From assembly GCA_002696735.1 (NCBI GenBank), contig NZSL01000008.1, positions 496,001 through 560,000 on the forward strand: a DNA stretch of 64,000 nt. Reading direction: 5' to 3'. Positions within the stretch are counted from its first letter, which is position 1. Every line of letters begins with the position of its first letter. The position numbers and the translations under genes are program-made. Positions 28,279 through 36,776 of this stretch are shown here, piece by piece. A model generated the notes under the pieces. The model was not told where the DNA came from, searched no databases, and was given only the letters and a program-made list of their open reading frames with translations. The DNA is from Methylophaga sp. (GTDB lineage: Bacteria > Pseudomonadota > Gammaproteobacteria > Nitrosococcales > Methylophagaceae).

Positions 28279-29223
28279 TCAAACCAAGTGGGTTGAATTT
28301 TGATTTTTTCGAAGCGTTTGTAGCAGAAGTAGATAATTATCCCGCCGGTCCAGCCATTTAAACCATTGACGAGAGAGTTCCTGATCCTGCCAGCCGGATA
28401 GAGCAATTATTGATTCGCGAGCATTCGCAAAAACCTTTGTAATAGCTCTGCTCTGTTTTCCAGATGATAAAGTAACTTCTACCAACTCATGGTCGATGAC
28501 CCATCGAGCAAAATCCGGCAGGTGGCTTCGAAAAACCTGCAAATCGTGAAAATCACCCAATATTTCTTGTACCTCTTTGCACCAGCTTACCAGCTCTTTT
28601 GAGTTTTTAACGCTACTACTGAAGGGTTCGAGCAGATAGCGTAAATATTTGATTTCAATTCGCGCGAGGTGAGCGTCCCCCATCCCCGTATGTAAAAGTT
28701 GATCAATCAACTTAATACGCTGCTCCACGGTTTTTTCAAGCCATTGCTCTAAACCGACACTGATTTTTTGTTTGGGTTGTGGTGCAAGTGACTGCTTAGT
28801 AGAAAAAATCAGTTGCGTTGACTGTTGTTTATAAGCCTGTTTGCCATATTCAATCAGGTTATCGAGGGCGGACACCCCTCCAATCTGATTTTTTGCCAAA
28901 GCTAACCAACTAAGCATCACTTCATGATCTCGTAAGGGGTTACTCGCCTTTGCCAGGGCCTTGAGCTGTTTATTAGCTTTTTGATTGGTTTTAACTTCAT
29001 CGCGTGTCAGTTTTACCCACACCCGTAATCGTCGCAGATCAACACGCATATTATGTAATGCATCCAGATCATTTTCTGCCGTTTTAAAATGCATCCAGGA
29101 AGCAAGAAACGCCGCTTCTTTTTCCAGAATCAGCTCTGCCAGCACCTTTCCCGCTGGTTTTAGCAAGACATTATCGCTATCGACTATCGATTCATTTTTT
29201 ATTTTCTTGCGTTTTTTACTCAT
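28279..29223 (-). CDS. CHAD domain protein
   Basis: A 314-residue helical protein with the conserved histidines and basic residues of the CHAD domain: DALHNMRVDLRRLRVW near residue 55, the PLRDHEVML segment and EIKYLRYLLEPF plus LGDFHDLQVFRSHL. CHAD domains bind inorganic polyphosphate and are often near polyphosphate genes. Here the flanking genes are a GFA protein and a diguanylate cyclase. No CYTH domain is fused to it. Confidence 0.87.
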   Translation of the reverse strand: MSKKRKKIKNESIVDSDNVLLKPAGKVLAELILEKEAAFLASWMHFKTAENDLDALHNMRVDLRRLRVWVKLTRDEVKTNQKANKQLKALAKASNPLRDHEVMLSWLALAKNQIGGVSALDNLIEYGKQAYKQQSTQLIFSTKQSLAPQPKQKISVGLEQWLEKTVEQRIKLIDQLLHTGMGDAHLARIEIKYLRYLLEPFSSSVKNSKELVSWCKEVQEILGDFHDLQVFRSHLPDFARWVIDHELVEVTLSSGKQSRAITKVFANARESIIALSGWQDQELSRQWFKWLDRRDNYLLLLQTLRKNQNSTHLV

Positions 29224-29291
29224 ACAAAATCAGCAGTGGTCGCCATATAAGCTCAACAAATCTAGTCCAATTATATGTCTGTTTAATCTAA

Positions 29292-30605
29292 TTATTCGTG
29301 AAAATAAATACGGTTTGAACCGGATTTTTTGGCTTTATACATGGCATGGTCGGCGGCTTCCAGCATAGCAATCGAAGAAATCGTCGTATCAGTAAATGTT
29401 GAGATCCCTATGCTGGCAGAAATCTGAACGGGCATTTGCACAAGACTAAACGGCACAGCAATCGCGTCAATTATCGATTGCGCCACCAGCTCAATATCTT
29501 TTTGCTGCTGAGCACCGGTGAGAATGACGGTAAATTCATCTCCACCCAGCCGGGCCACGGTATCTTCCTCTCGGACACATTTAATCAGCCGCTCTGCAAC
29601 AAGCTCTAATACGCGGTCTCCCGCTTCGTGACCAAGTGTGTCGTTTACCTCTTTAAAGCCATCAAGATCCATAAACAGTACAGCTAAGGGAATTTTGCTA
29701 CGCTTTGCATGTTTGACCTCTTGTTCCAGACGATCCAGAAAAAGACGTCGATTGGGCAACCCGGTTAGTAAGTCATGATGAGCGTTGTGCCATATTTTTT
29801 CTTCAGCCAGCGCTTGTTCGGTGATATCCCGGGCAATGCATACAGTGGCTTCAGTATTTTGTTGTTCATCCAGTACGGGTGCCAGAAGATACTCAAATCT
29901 TTCACCATGACCAGAGCTAAACCTATGCACAAACTTTCCACGATAGGTTGACTGATCCGCTATCACCTTTTCCAAATTGTGCTGAAAATCAGATGCAAAC
30001 GGAAACCCAAGATCAAAAGTAGATTTGCCAATGATCTCCTTTGGTGCCAACGCGAAAAGATCCGCGGTGGCTTTGTTTGCATAGATAAATTTGCCTCCGA
30101 GATCGAGCACATAAATCGGATCAGGCGATGCTAACAGAATGGCACCAAATAATCGGGTTTCCATCTCTTTTGCAGTAGCATAATGTTCGAGGGACTCAGC
30201 AACGGCCTGGTCAATCGCTTCATGAAACCGGGTGAGATCTTCGAGATCATGGTTTTGAGTAGTTTTATATGCTTTAGTCCACTGTGAAACCACACTGGCC
30301 CGAAGCGCCCTGAACTCTGAAACCGTCTCCATCACGCTGAAACCGCTGATATGGCGGTCACCACCATGCACTTCTGCCCAAGATTCTCCTTCATCTTCAG
30401 GTTCATGCCCTTTCGATTTGGCAGTCTGTTCTGTTTCGCTCTGTGGGGTATCAAGATCGTCTGCAATCGCCAACAGCATATCTCTGGCATGATCACGCAG
30501 CCCAGATTTGCTCATATGTTTGCCACTCAGCAGTGTTTTGGCAAACGCTTCCCAATCCTGCAGAATCGGCTCTATTTCTGCTCGGATAAAATCAGCTAAT
30601 CGCAT
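29292..30605 (-). CDS. Diguanylate cyclase with RsbRD-N-like and PAS sensory domains
   Basis: A 437-residue soluble protein. Residues about 1-150 resemble the helical RsbRD N-terminal domain. A PAS domain follows at about 155-270 (FGAILLASPDPIYVLDLGG … CIARDITEQALAEE), then GGDEF with HHDLLTGLPNRRLFLDRL and ARLGGDEFTVIL. An inhibitory-site RxxD (REED) lies five residues before GGDEF. The active-site motif is intact, so cyclic di-GMP synthesis is expected. No membrane segment is present, so it senses a cytoplasmic signal. Confidence 0.9.
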   Translation of the reverse strand: MRLADFIRAEIEPILQDWEAFAKTLLSGKHMSKSGLRDHARDMLLAIADDLDTPQSETEQTAKSKGHEPEDEGESWAEVHGGDRHISGFSVMETVSEFRALRASVVSQWTKAYKTTQNHDLEDLTRFHEAIDQAVAESLEHYATAKEMETRLFGAILLASPDPIYVLDLGGKFIYANKATADLFALAPKEIIGKSTFDLGFPFASDFQHNLEKVIADQSTYRGKFVHRFSSGHGERFEYLLAPVLDEQQNTEATVCIARDITEQALAEEKIWHNAHHDLLTGLPNRRLFLDRLEQEVKHAKRSKIPLAVLFMDLDGFKEVNDTLGHEAGDRVLELVAERLIKCVREEDTVARLGGDEFTVILTGAQQQKDIELVAQSIIDAIAVPFSLVQMPVQISASIGISTFTDTTISSIAMLEAADHAMYKAKKSGSNRIYFHE

Positions 30606-30835
30606 TATTCATCTGCATATTTGGGCTCACGTTCGGGTAGGAAAAAAGGGAGGAAGATGCCAACAATTTACTTCGGGCAATAAAAGGAGTTTCTCACATT
30701 TTGTGCCATAGCATCCGATATTTACAGTTTGAATCCGACGCATTCCTGTAAATAACTAACCGAAATAATGGGCTTAGCGCTTGTTAAAGAGTCCTCAAGG
30801 CATTCTATGCTGTCAAAGGCTGAGCTACCAAACCA

Positions 30836-31627
30836 TCAGAAACGATAAGAAACACCCACTGAAAGAATCTGGGTTTTAAGTTCGACAGAGCTTTTCAAGT
30901 CATTCGCAAGCGTCGGAAAAGCTGGATTGGTTACCAATGCTGTTGTATCAGCTTTTCCATAATCCGCGTAGAGATACTCTCCTCGAATTGTCCAACTTTC
31001 GCTAAGAGCATATTCCCCACCCAGACCGATAACCCATCCTAGTTTGGTTTCATTATCTGAATCACGACCAAAAGCGCCTGTCCCGGACAAGTCATCAGAA
31101 AATGTTGCATCCATTCTGATTTTAGTCGCTGCTACACCACCGGTAAGGTAGGCAAGCCAGCGTTTCTCGGCCCAACCTACACGAGCACGAAGTGATGCTT
31201 GCCAGTCAGCCTTCACGGAGATTTTATTGTTATAGGTCGCTATTGGAGCTGACTCATAAATGCCGCCTGATGAAGAGGAGTCATCAAAGCTTAAACTGTT
31301 CACGCCAGCCTCCACCCCGAGATATAAACGATCAAATTGCTGACCATAGCCCCCGAACAAACCCGCACTTAGCTCGGATTGCGAAGCACTTTTATCAGCC
31401 GCTTCGGCAATTTGCTCAGGATCGGGCGTCGTAAAATAAGACCCCGGAAAACCATCAGAAGTTGAAGCATCAAATGAGGCACGACTATGAGCCGCCCCAA
31501 GACTTCCACCTATATATGTTCCAGACCAATCATAGTCCTGTGGCTGAGCATGTGCAGCAGTCATTGTACCTAAGGCCACCATAAGGCCAACAGCGGCAAG
31601 CGAATAATTAGAGCGATTCTTCAACAC
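30836..31627 (-). CDS. Outer-membrane beta-barrel protein
   Basis: A 263-residue protein with a signal peptide ending AHA before QPQDYDWSGTYIGGSLG. The body is alternating polar and hydrophobic strands, and the C-terminus is VSVGYRF-like (LSVGVSYRF) with the terminal phenylalanine needed for BAM insertion. This matches the small OmpW/Omp25-like eight-strand barrels. The start is a GTG at 31627 with AAGGAAA upstream. The role is structural or porin-like and cannot be specified. Confidence 0.83.
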   Translation of the reverse strand: MLKNRSNYSLAAVGLMVALGTMTAAHAQPQDYDWSGTYIGGSLGAAHSRASFDASTSDGFPGSYFTTPDPEQIAEAADKSASQSELSAGLFGGYGQQFDRLYLGVEAGVNSLSFDDSSSSGGIYESAPIATYNNKISVKADWQASLRARVGWAEKRWLAYLTGGVAATKIRMDATFSDDLSGTGAFGRDSDNETKLGWVIGLGGEYALSESWTIRGEYLYADYGKADTTALVTNPAFPTLANDLKSSVELKTQILSVGVSYRF

Positions 31628-31745
31628 TTTTGAATTTCCTTATAGCGTAAAGCTAAACGTTTTAATGTTTATGTTGTTTTCTGATTATATAAAAACAATT
31701 TAATAAATAGGCTGTTTTTATTTTCAACCATACTAAAACCGTCTT

Positions 31746-32321
31746 TTATTGTCGACGATACCACCGCCAACCAATAGTGAATATAAGCAATGTCCACAAG
31801 CTTGCCACCACATCATCAAGCACTATCCCCACGCCTCCAGGTATGGATTCAGCCGCCCGAGCCGGTGGGGGCTTGGTCCAGTCAACAATGCGGTTAGTCA
31901 TAAAAATACCGGCCAGCATTACTGGATGTTGATGAACGGGAAGACCAATAGTTGCCAGTGGAAAGGTAAGCAGTTCATCCGCTACGATAACTGAAGCATC
32001 TTTGCTAGCAAAAAATCTTTCACCATGTTCACTTATTGGAATAGCGACAAGAATCAGCAAAGCGATGACCACCAACTGTTTTATAGTGCTAAGTCGACTA
32101 ATCAATAAACTGAGTATAACGCCCCCAAGAGCACCTGCTGTACCGGGAATAAACGGCACACACCCCAGCCCCAAACCAATGGAAAGCATCACCATAGCGT
32201 CTTCAGTGCTGGCACCGCACAAGCTTTGATTGGATAAAGCTAAATACCAACCAATACTTGCTACAGCAATACACAATAGGACCAGCGAAATAATCGCTTT
32301 TTTGCCAAGCTGTCGATTCAT
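31746..32321 (-). CDS. Divergent phosphatidylglycerophosphatase A (PgpA)-like membrane protein
   Basis: A 191-residue protein with about four helices. It keeps the PgpA landmarks in order: FIPGTAGALGGV for the usual PGTxGS loop, a D/E motif in VIVADELLTF, RIVDWTKPPPA for the FDxxKPxPI segment and GGVGIVLDDVVASLW for the C-terminal GGxGIxxDDxxAG. PgpA removes phosphate from phosphatidylglycerophosphate. Several positions deviate (LLTF for VVG, an extra N-terminal helix), so activity may differ. It is monocistronic. Confidence 0.72.
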   Translation of the reverse strand: MNRQLGKKAIISLVLLCIAVASIGWYLALSNQSLCGASTEDAMVMLSIGLGLGCVPFIPGTAGALGGVILSLLISRLSTIKQLVVIALLILVAIPISEHGERFFASKDASVIVADELLTFPLATIGLPVHQHPVMLAGIFMTNRIVDWTKPPPARAAESIPGGVGIVLDDVVASLWTLLIFTIGWRWYRRQ

Positions 32322-32630
32322 TTTTCACCCAAAAGACGTGTAGTGTTAGTATCAGATTACAACAATCTATCCCTTTAACGTTTTGGGATAGCTAGTATCT
32401 CTCATTCAGAACGCCCCAATGCAAAACTAATATCCCTATTAAATTCCAGAGAGCAAACCATTCCCCAACCGAAGGTGAAGCATGGAAAGTAGAGATGTTC
32501 TGACGGCGATTGCTGGTAACGGCCTGGTGTTATCACCGCTAATTTCAAAGGCCCAGGCAAATTCAAAGTCCTTAATAAACCCACCATCTCTTTTCTGTTT
32601 TAACGTAAATGTGAGTTTAAATTAAGTTGG
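32322..32630. other. Intergenic region, no supported gene
   Basis: About 309 bases. The only open frame (61 codons, minus strand, 32402-32587) has no ribosome site and no recognisable domain. No hairpin terminator stood out. Confidence 0.45.
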
Positions 32631-33560
32631 CTACTCGTCTGTTTCAGAAGGCTCATTCTGCGAGCTTGTATATCTGCTCAGCACTGTAACAGTCACAATT
32701 ATCAGTCCCATACCGAAAAACTGCAGTGCCGATAAGTTTTCATCTAACACCACTATCCCGAATAGAGATGCTGTTACCGGTTCGACCATTGCCACAATAG
32801 CGACCAACGTTGGCGCGGTGTATTTCAGTCCGACGATATAGAGAATGAATGAGATCCCTGCGCCAAGCACTCCCAACAGCACAAACAGAAACCAATTTGG
32901 TGAGCTCAATACTGACACTGTCTGTTCAATATCTACAAACCCGATGAGTATACTGACCAGAACCCCAAAGGCTATAAACAGAATTGCCTGCGGACTACCG
33001 TGTGGAACTGCATATTTGAAACCAAAAATGAATATCGCATAGGAAAGGCCGGAGAGCAGGCCGGCTCCAGCGGCGACAGGTGTGACATCATCGGTATCAA
33101 TATCATATAGCCCCGTTAGTAACATCACCCCCATAATGACCATTGCCATGGCGCACCATTTAAATAAAGAAGCTCTTTCAAGTTTGAGTGCAAAAGAAAT
33201 TAGAAAAACGAACACAGGTGCGCAATACATCAGCGTTACAGCAACTGCAACGCTTCCCTCGGCAATACTCCTGAAATAAAAAGCGAAGTTACCAGCGACG
33301 CCCGCCCCAGCAATAACCGACCAAAACCATAATCGCCAATTTGCCAATCCGCTGTTGTTCGGACGTAATATCAGCCATAAGAAAACGAACAGAAGTCCTA
33401 TAATGCCTCGATAGAAAGACACCACTAATGAGCTCCAGCCTTCTGCCGTGAGGATGCCACCAATCCCACCTGCAAGTCCCCAACACATTGCCGCCAGCAC
33501 CACAAATAACGTGCCCGGACTTACATGTTTGTTGGATGACATTAGCGATTTGTGCAACAT
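32631..33560 (-). CDS. DMT family transporter (EamA)
   Basis: A 309-residue membrane protein with ten predicted helices in two EamA repeats. The first begins GTLFVVLAAMCWGLAGG and the second GLLSGLSYAIFIFGFKY, with the repeat end PVTASLFGIVVLDENLSALQFFGMGLI. This is the drug/metabolite exporter superfamily; the substrate is unknown. The N-terminal MLHKSLMSSNK offers two starts, at residues 1 and 7. It lies downstream of the map gene on the same strand (gap 40 bases). Confidence 0.9.
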   Translation of the reverse strand: MLHKSLMSSNKHVSPGTLFVVLAAMCWGLAGGIGGILTAEGWSSLVVSFYRGIIGLLFVFLWLILRPNNSGLANWRLWFWSVIAGAGVAGNFAFYFRSIAEGSVAVAVTLMYCAPVFVFLISFALKLERASLFKWCAMAMVIMGVMLLTGLYDIDTDDVTPVAAGAGLLSGLSYAIFIFGFKYAVPHGSPQAILFIAFGVLVSILIGFVDIEQTVSVLSSPNWFLFVLLGVLGAGISFILYIVGLKYTAPTLVAIVAMVEPVTASLFGIVVLDENLSALQFFGMGLIIVTVTVLSRYTSSQNEPSETDE

Positions 33561-33600
33561 TCTAAATAGCCTTTAGAGAGTTGTTCAGGTGATCCGCAGG

Positions 33601-34380
33601 TCAGTTACGTTCCTCTTCCCTGAGCGTAAGCACTTCGTAACCATTCGAAGTAACCGCAATGGTGTGTTCCCATTGTGCAGATAACTTTTTATCACTGGTT
33701 ACCACGGTCCAGCCATCTTTCTTTTGTTTCACCTTGGCCTTTCCCTGATTGATCATCGGCTCGATGGTGAAGGTCATTCCTTCCTGTAATACCAGTCCAT
33801 TTCCTGGTTGACCAAAATGTAAAACTGCAGGTTCTTCGTGCATTTCTCGACCAATGCCGTGACCACAGTATTCACGAACCACAGAATATCCATGTTTCTC
33901 AGCATAATGTTGAATCGCGTAACCAATATCGCCCAGGGTCGCTCCTGGCTTCACGGCCCGAATCCCCTGCCACATCGCTTCGTAGGTTTTATCGACTAAA
34001 CGTATTGCCAGTGGTGTGACTTCACCGATCAGATACATTTTGCTGGAATCAGCGATATAGCCACCTTTCTCCAGCGTGATATCTACATTGATGATATCAC
34101 CCGACTTCAGTTTCTGATTGTCTGCAGGAACACCATGACAAACCACATGATTGACTGAGGTATTGAGCACATACTGGTAACCATATTGCCCTTTACTTGC
34201 AGGGTGGGCACCCAGTTGATCAACAATATATCGTTCAACCAGATTGTTGATATCCATCGTGGATATGCCAACTGTTACATACTTATCAAGATAGCTGAAA
34301 ACGGATGCGAGCAGTCTTCCGGCTTCACGCATCACCTGCAATTCGTCCGTGGTTTTGAGTGTTACCCTAGCCACCGACAA
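33601..34380 (-). CDS. map: Methionine aminopeptidase type I
   Basis: A 259-residue pita-bread metallopeptidase that removes the initiator methionine from nascent proteins. Metal ligands are visible in INVDITLEKGGYIADSSKMY, GHGIGREMHEEPAV, TFTIEPM and SAQWEHTIAVT. The start is TTG at 34380 or the nearby GTG at 34374. It overlaps the upstream ParD-like gene by 14 bases, so it should be translated in coupling with it. A second, canonical map copy would normally sit near rpsB elsewhere; this copy is of the kind often linked to a ParD-like gene. Confidence 0.92.
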   Translation of the reverse strand: MSVARVTLKTTDELQVMREAGRLLASVFSYLDKYVTVGISTMDINNLVERYIVDQLGAHPASKGQYGYQYVLNTSVNHVVCHGVPADNQKLKSGDIINVDITLEKGGYIADSSKMYLIGEVTPLAIRLVDKTYEAMWQGIRAVKPGATLGDIGYAIQHYAEKHGYSVVREYCGHGIGREMHEEPAVLHFGQPGNGLVLQEGMTFTIEPMINQGKAKVKQKKDGWTVVTSDKKLSAQWEHTIAVTSNGYEVLTLREEERN

Positions 34381-34573
34381 TTTTCTTTATTTCAACGTCG
34401 GCATGTTTCATCTGGGCACTGATAATTTCCGAAAAAGACATACTCGGGTTGGCCTCGGCCAGCATACCTATTTTTATCCAATACTCAGCCTGAGCATTGA
34501 TCGAACGAACCATAACCGAGCTGGACTTTCGAATTTCCTCATGCAAATCATCATTTATTTTCACAATACCCAT
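34367..34573 (-). CDS. ParD-like antitoxin-family protein
   Basis: A 68-residue protein from ATG 34573, chosen because TAGGAT lies at normal spacing; the frame extends 21 codons further without a site. The sequence starts GIVKINDDLHEEIRKSS and continues with SINAQAEYWIKIGMLAE, a short N-terminal strand and helix pair resembling ribbon-helix-helix ParD-like proteins. No ParE-like toxin gene is adjacent; the partner is the overlapping methionine aminopeptidase gene. It is a plausible autoregulator of this operon. Confidence 0.78.
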   Translation of the reverse strand: MGIVKINDDLHEEIRKSSSVMVRSINAQAEYWIKIGMLAEANPSMSFSEIISAQMKHADVEIKKIVGG

Positions 34574-34585
34574 AACAGATCCTAA

Positions 34586-34632
34586 TATACGAAACGTATA
34601 CAGATCATATATTCTGACTATTAATGTAGCAA
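34586..34632 (-). promoter_or_regulatory. Sigma-70-type promoter and palindromic operator of parD-like–map
   Basis: On the minus strand a minus-35 TTGCTA (34627-34632) and a minus-10 TATGAT (34604-34609) are separated by exactly 17 bases. Just downstream the palindrome TATACG-TTT-CGTATA (34586-34600) covers the expected transcription start, 12 bases ahead of the ATG at 34573. The position suits repression by a ribbon-helix-helix protein such as the ParD-like product. Confidence 0.65.
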
Positions 34633-34702
34633 CCACGAAATTGAAGGGGTTTCTAAAATTAGGATCGCCTTTGAATGGTCAATCTTTGGCAGGATCGAAC
34701 CA

Positions 34703-35398
34703 TTACTCAATAATCTGAAGCTGATGCATATCAGCATTCGACAGCACAAAAGACGAGCTTTTATTTTCAGCATCGTAGGCTGCTTTAATCATCGCCGCTG
34801 CCACGCATTTTGTTGAAATTGGACGCACAGCTTTGGGAATAAATGAGGATATGGGGGCGAGCAAACTTTCACCCAGTTTCTCGGCAAAACGACCATCATC
34901 CGGTCGGCCTAACAGTAGTGAAGGACGGGCAAAAAACACACTAGGTAAACCCAGTAATTTAATATCCCGCTCAACCTCACCTTTGACATGATTATAAAAA
35001 CTAGCAGAATCCACATTGGCCCCATGTGCAGTGACAACACCGAGTCTGCAAACATCAGCAGATTTACATGCTCGTGCAAACGCGATCACCAAATCATGAT
35101 CAATATGACGAAAGGCCGCCTTACTACCCGCCTGTTTTTGCGTTGTTCCCAATGCAATAAAAGCAACAGATTTTGGCGGAATCAGGGGAGTTACCTGTTG
35201 TTCCAACTGTTCAAAGTCCACAACCTGATTGTTTATTTTTGAAGCAATCGCATCGGGAAAATCTCTCAATATGTCTAATTCGCGACGCGAAATCAAAATG
35301 ATATTAACGACATCTTCTCGTCGGCTTAATTGATTGACTAACTGCTTACCCACAGCGCCTGTCGCCCCTAAAACAATTGCAGTTGCATGCTTCATCAT
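34703..35398 (-). CDS. NAD(P)-binding oxidoreductase, atypical SDR (HTATIP2/YbjT-like)
   Basis: A 231-residue Rossmann protein with ATAIVLGATGAVGKQLVNQLSRR at the N-terminus (GATGxxG), VAFIALGTTQKQAGS, the YNHVKGEVERDIKLLGL segment that carries YxxxK, and FARPSLLLGRP. This pattern is that of HTATIP2-type atypical short-chain dehydrogenases. The substrate is not known. It lies upstream of the parD-like–map operon, which has its own promoter. Confidence 0.87.
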   Translation of the reverse strand: MMKHATAIVLGATGAVGKQLVNQLSRREDVVNIILISRRELDILRDFPDAIASKINNQVVDFEQLEQQVTPLIPPKSVAFIALGTTQKQAGSKAAFRHIDHDLVIAFARACKSADVCRLGVVTAHGANVDSASFYNHVKGEVERDIKLLGLPSVFFARPSLLLGRPDDGRFAEKLGESLLAPISSFIPKAVRPISTKCVAAAMIKAAYDAENKSSSFVLSNADMHQLQIIE

Positions 35399-35487
35399 CT
35401 ATCCCCACAGATTTTGGTATGACTGACTACGATAGCTATCAAATCTGCTGTTACTGAACTTTTCAAGAACGTCTTAAGGCTACTCTT

Positions 35488-36630
35488 TCATTCACTATTC
35501 TTGCCTTTATCGATGGCCTCCTCAGCTTCTTGTTCATCATCCGCATCAGACTGGGGCTCTTCGTTTTCAATGGACGCATCAGGATCGTAATCGAGCACAA
35601 CAAATAGGGGAAAGTGATCAGATCCGATATCGGGAAGACGTCGTAGCTCAACGAGAAGGAAATGTTCTGAGGCGAAAGCATGATCCAGTGGATAGCGTAA
35701 CAGGCGACTTCTGGTATCAAAAGTATTCATTAAGCCACGCCCTACACGCGGATCGAGTAAACCACCCGTTCGCTGAAAAAGATGTGTGGTATGTGACCAA
35801 GCCACATCATTAAAATCGCCAGCCACGATGACCGGAACCTCTCCTAACTCTTTAACCTCTTTGGCAACCAACATCAATTCGGCATCCCGCATATCGGAGT
35901 CTGCGCGTTCATCTCCATCCGCTTCAGCCTCCTCTTCTTCAGAAAGATCAAGACCCGGAGGTCGTGGATGCACACCATAAAGGGTTACAAGTTTTCCCGA
36001 TGGAAGCCGAACCTGGGTGCGAATTGATGGAATTTCTGACTCAATTAAAAAGCGGATCTCTGGATTCACCAGCTCTTGTCGGGAGAAAAGCAACATACCG
36101 TAATGATTATCTTGCGGCTGGAATAATGTAAAAGGATAGTCGTCTTCCAGACCCTCCAGTTGTTCTAACCACCATTTGGTCGTTTCGCTTAATAAAATTA
36201 TATCGGGATCGTTATCACGTATCAGTTTCAGCAGCGCTTTCACTTCACGATTATCGTAACGCACGTTATAAATCAGTAACGATATCCGATTGGAATCATT
36301 ATCCTGTCGGCTTTCAGACATTTCCTTGGGATAAAACGCGGTGTATGGAGCAATGGCTATAAGCTGCCAGATCAATGACAGGACGACCATCGCAGCAAGC
36401 GCATATTCCCATATCCGCATCCGACGCCAAAAACTCAGAGCCACATAGGCGGCTAAAGCCAAACCCATCAATACGGAAATTTGTACGCGAGGAAAATCGA
36501 ATATTCGTATCCACCATTGATCGGTATGTATTAAAGGAATTGCGGTACTACAAACCAAGGCTAACGAAAACAAGGCTAGCGCAATGCGGCAAATGCGATT
36601 CAGTACTCTTTCTGAAGGTTTTATTGTCAT
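35488..36630 (-). CDS. Membrane-anchored endonuclease/exonuclease/phosphatase (EEP) family protein
   Basis: A 380-residue protein. Three N-terminal helices (about residues 13-105) anchor an EEP domain from about 130 to 350. The domain carries LLIYNVRYDNREV, ILLSETTKWW, YGVHPRPPG, VIVAGDFNDVAWSHTT and IGSDHFPLFV, the metal and catalytic residues of the family. The C-terminal 30 residues are highly acidic. Such membrane-linked EEP proteins may act on nucleic acid or phospholipid outside the cytoplasm. The substrate is unknown. Confidence 0.87.
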   Translation of the reverse strand: MTIKPSERVLNRICRIALALFSLALVCSTAIPLIHTDQWWIRIFDFPRVQISVLMGLALAAYVALSFWRRMRIWEYALAAMVVLSLIWQLIAIAPYTAFYPKEMSESRQDNDSNRISLLIYNVRYDNREVKALLKLIRDNDPDIILLSETTKWWLEQLEGLEDDYPFTLFQPQDNHYGMLLFSRQELVNPEIRFLIESEIPSIRTQVRLPSGKLVTLYGVHPRPPGLDLSEEEEAEADGDERADSDMRDAELMLVAKEVKELGEVPVIVAGDFNDVAWSHTTHLFQRTGGLLDPRVGRGLMNTFDTRSRLLRYPLDHAFASEHFLLVELRRLPDIGSDHFPLFVVLDYDPDASIENEEPQSDADDEQEAEEAIDKGKNSE

Positions 36631-36776
36631 GATAAGAACTGAGTATGTGGCAATAAGATAAGTGGTATCAAGTAAATAAACTTTTAATATTTATATTCAG
36701 TTTTCGTCTCAATATTATTTCCGACGGAAATAATATTGAACGTCTGGGCAGATTGAGAGAGCTGCTCATTTATCGG

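Noticed and set aside
32402..32587. 61-codon open frame on the minus strand
   Set aside because: It has no ribosome site, no recognisable domain and no helix or signal pattern. It is likely chance in an intergenic region.
34661..34702. TTCGATC-like sequence on the minus strand resembling a tRNA T-loop
   Set aside because: The bases flanking the TTCGATC do not form the five-pair T-stem, and no anticodon or D-arm could be found around it.
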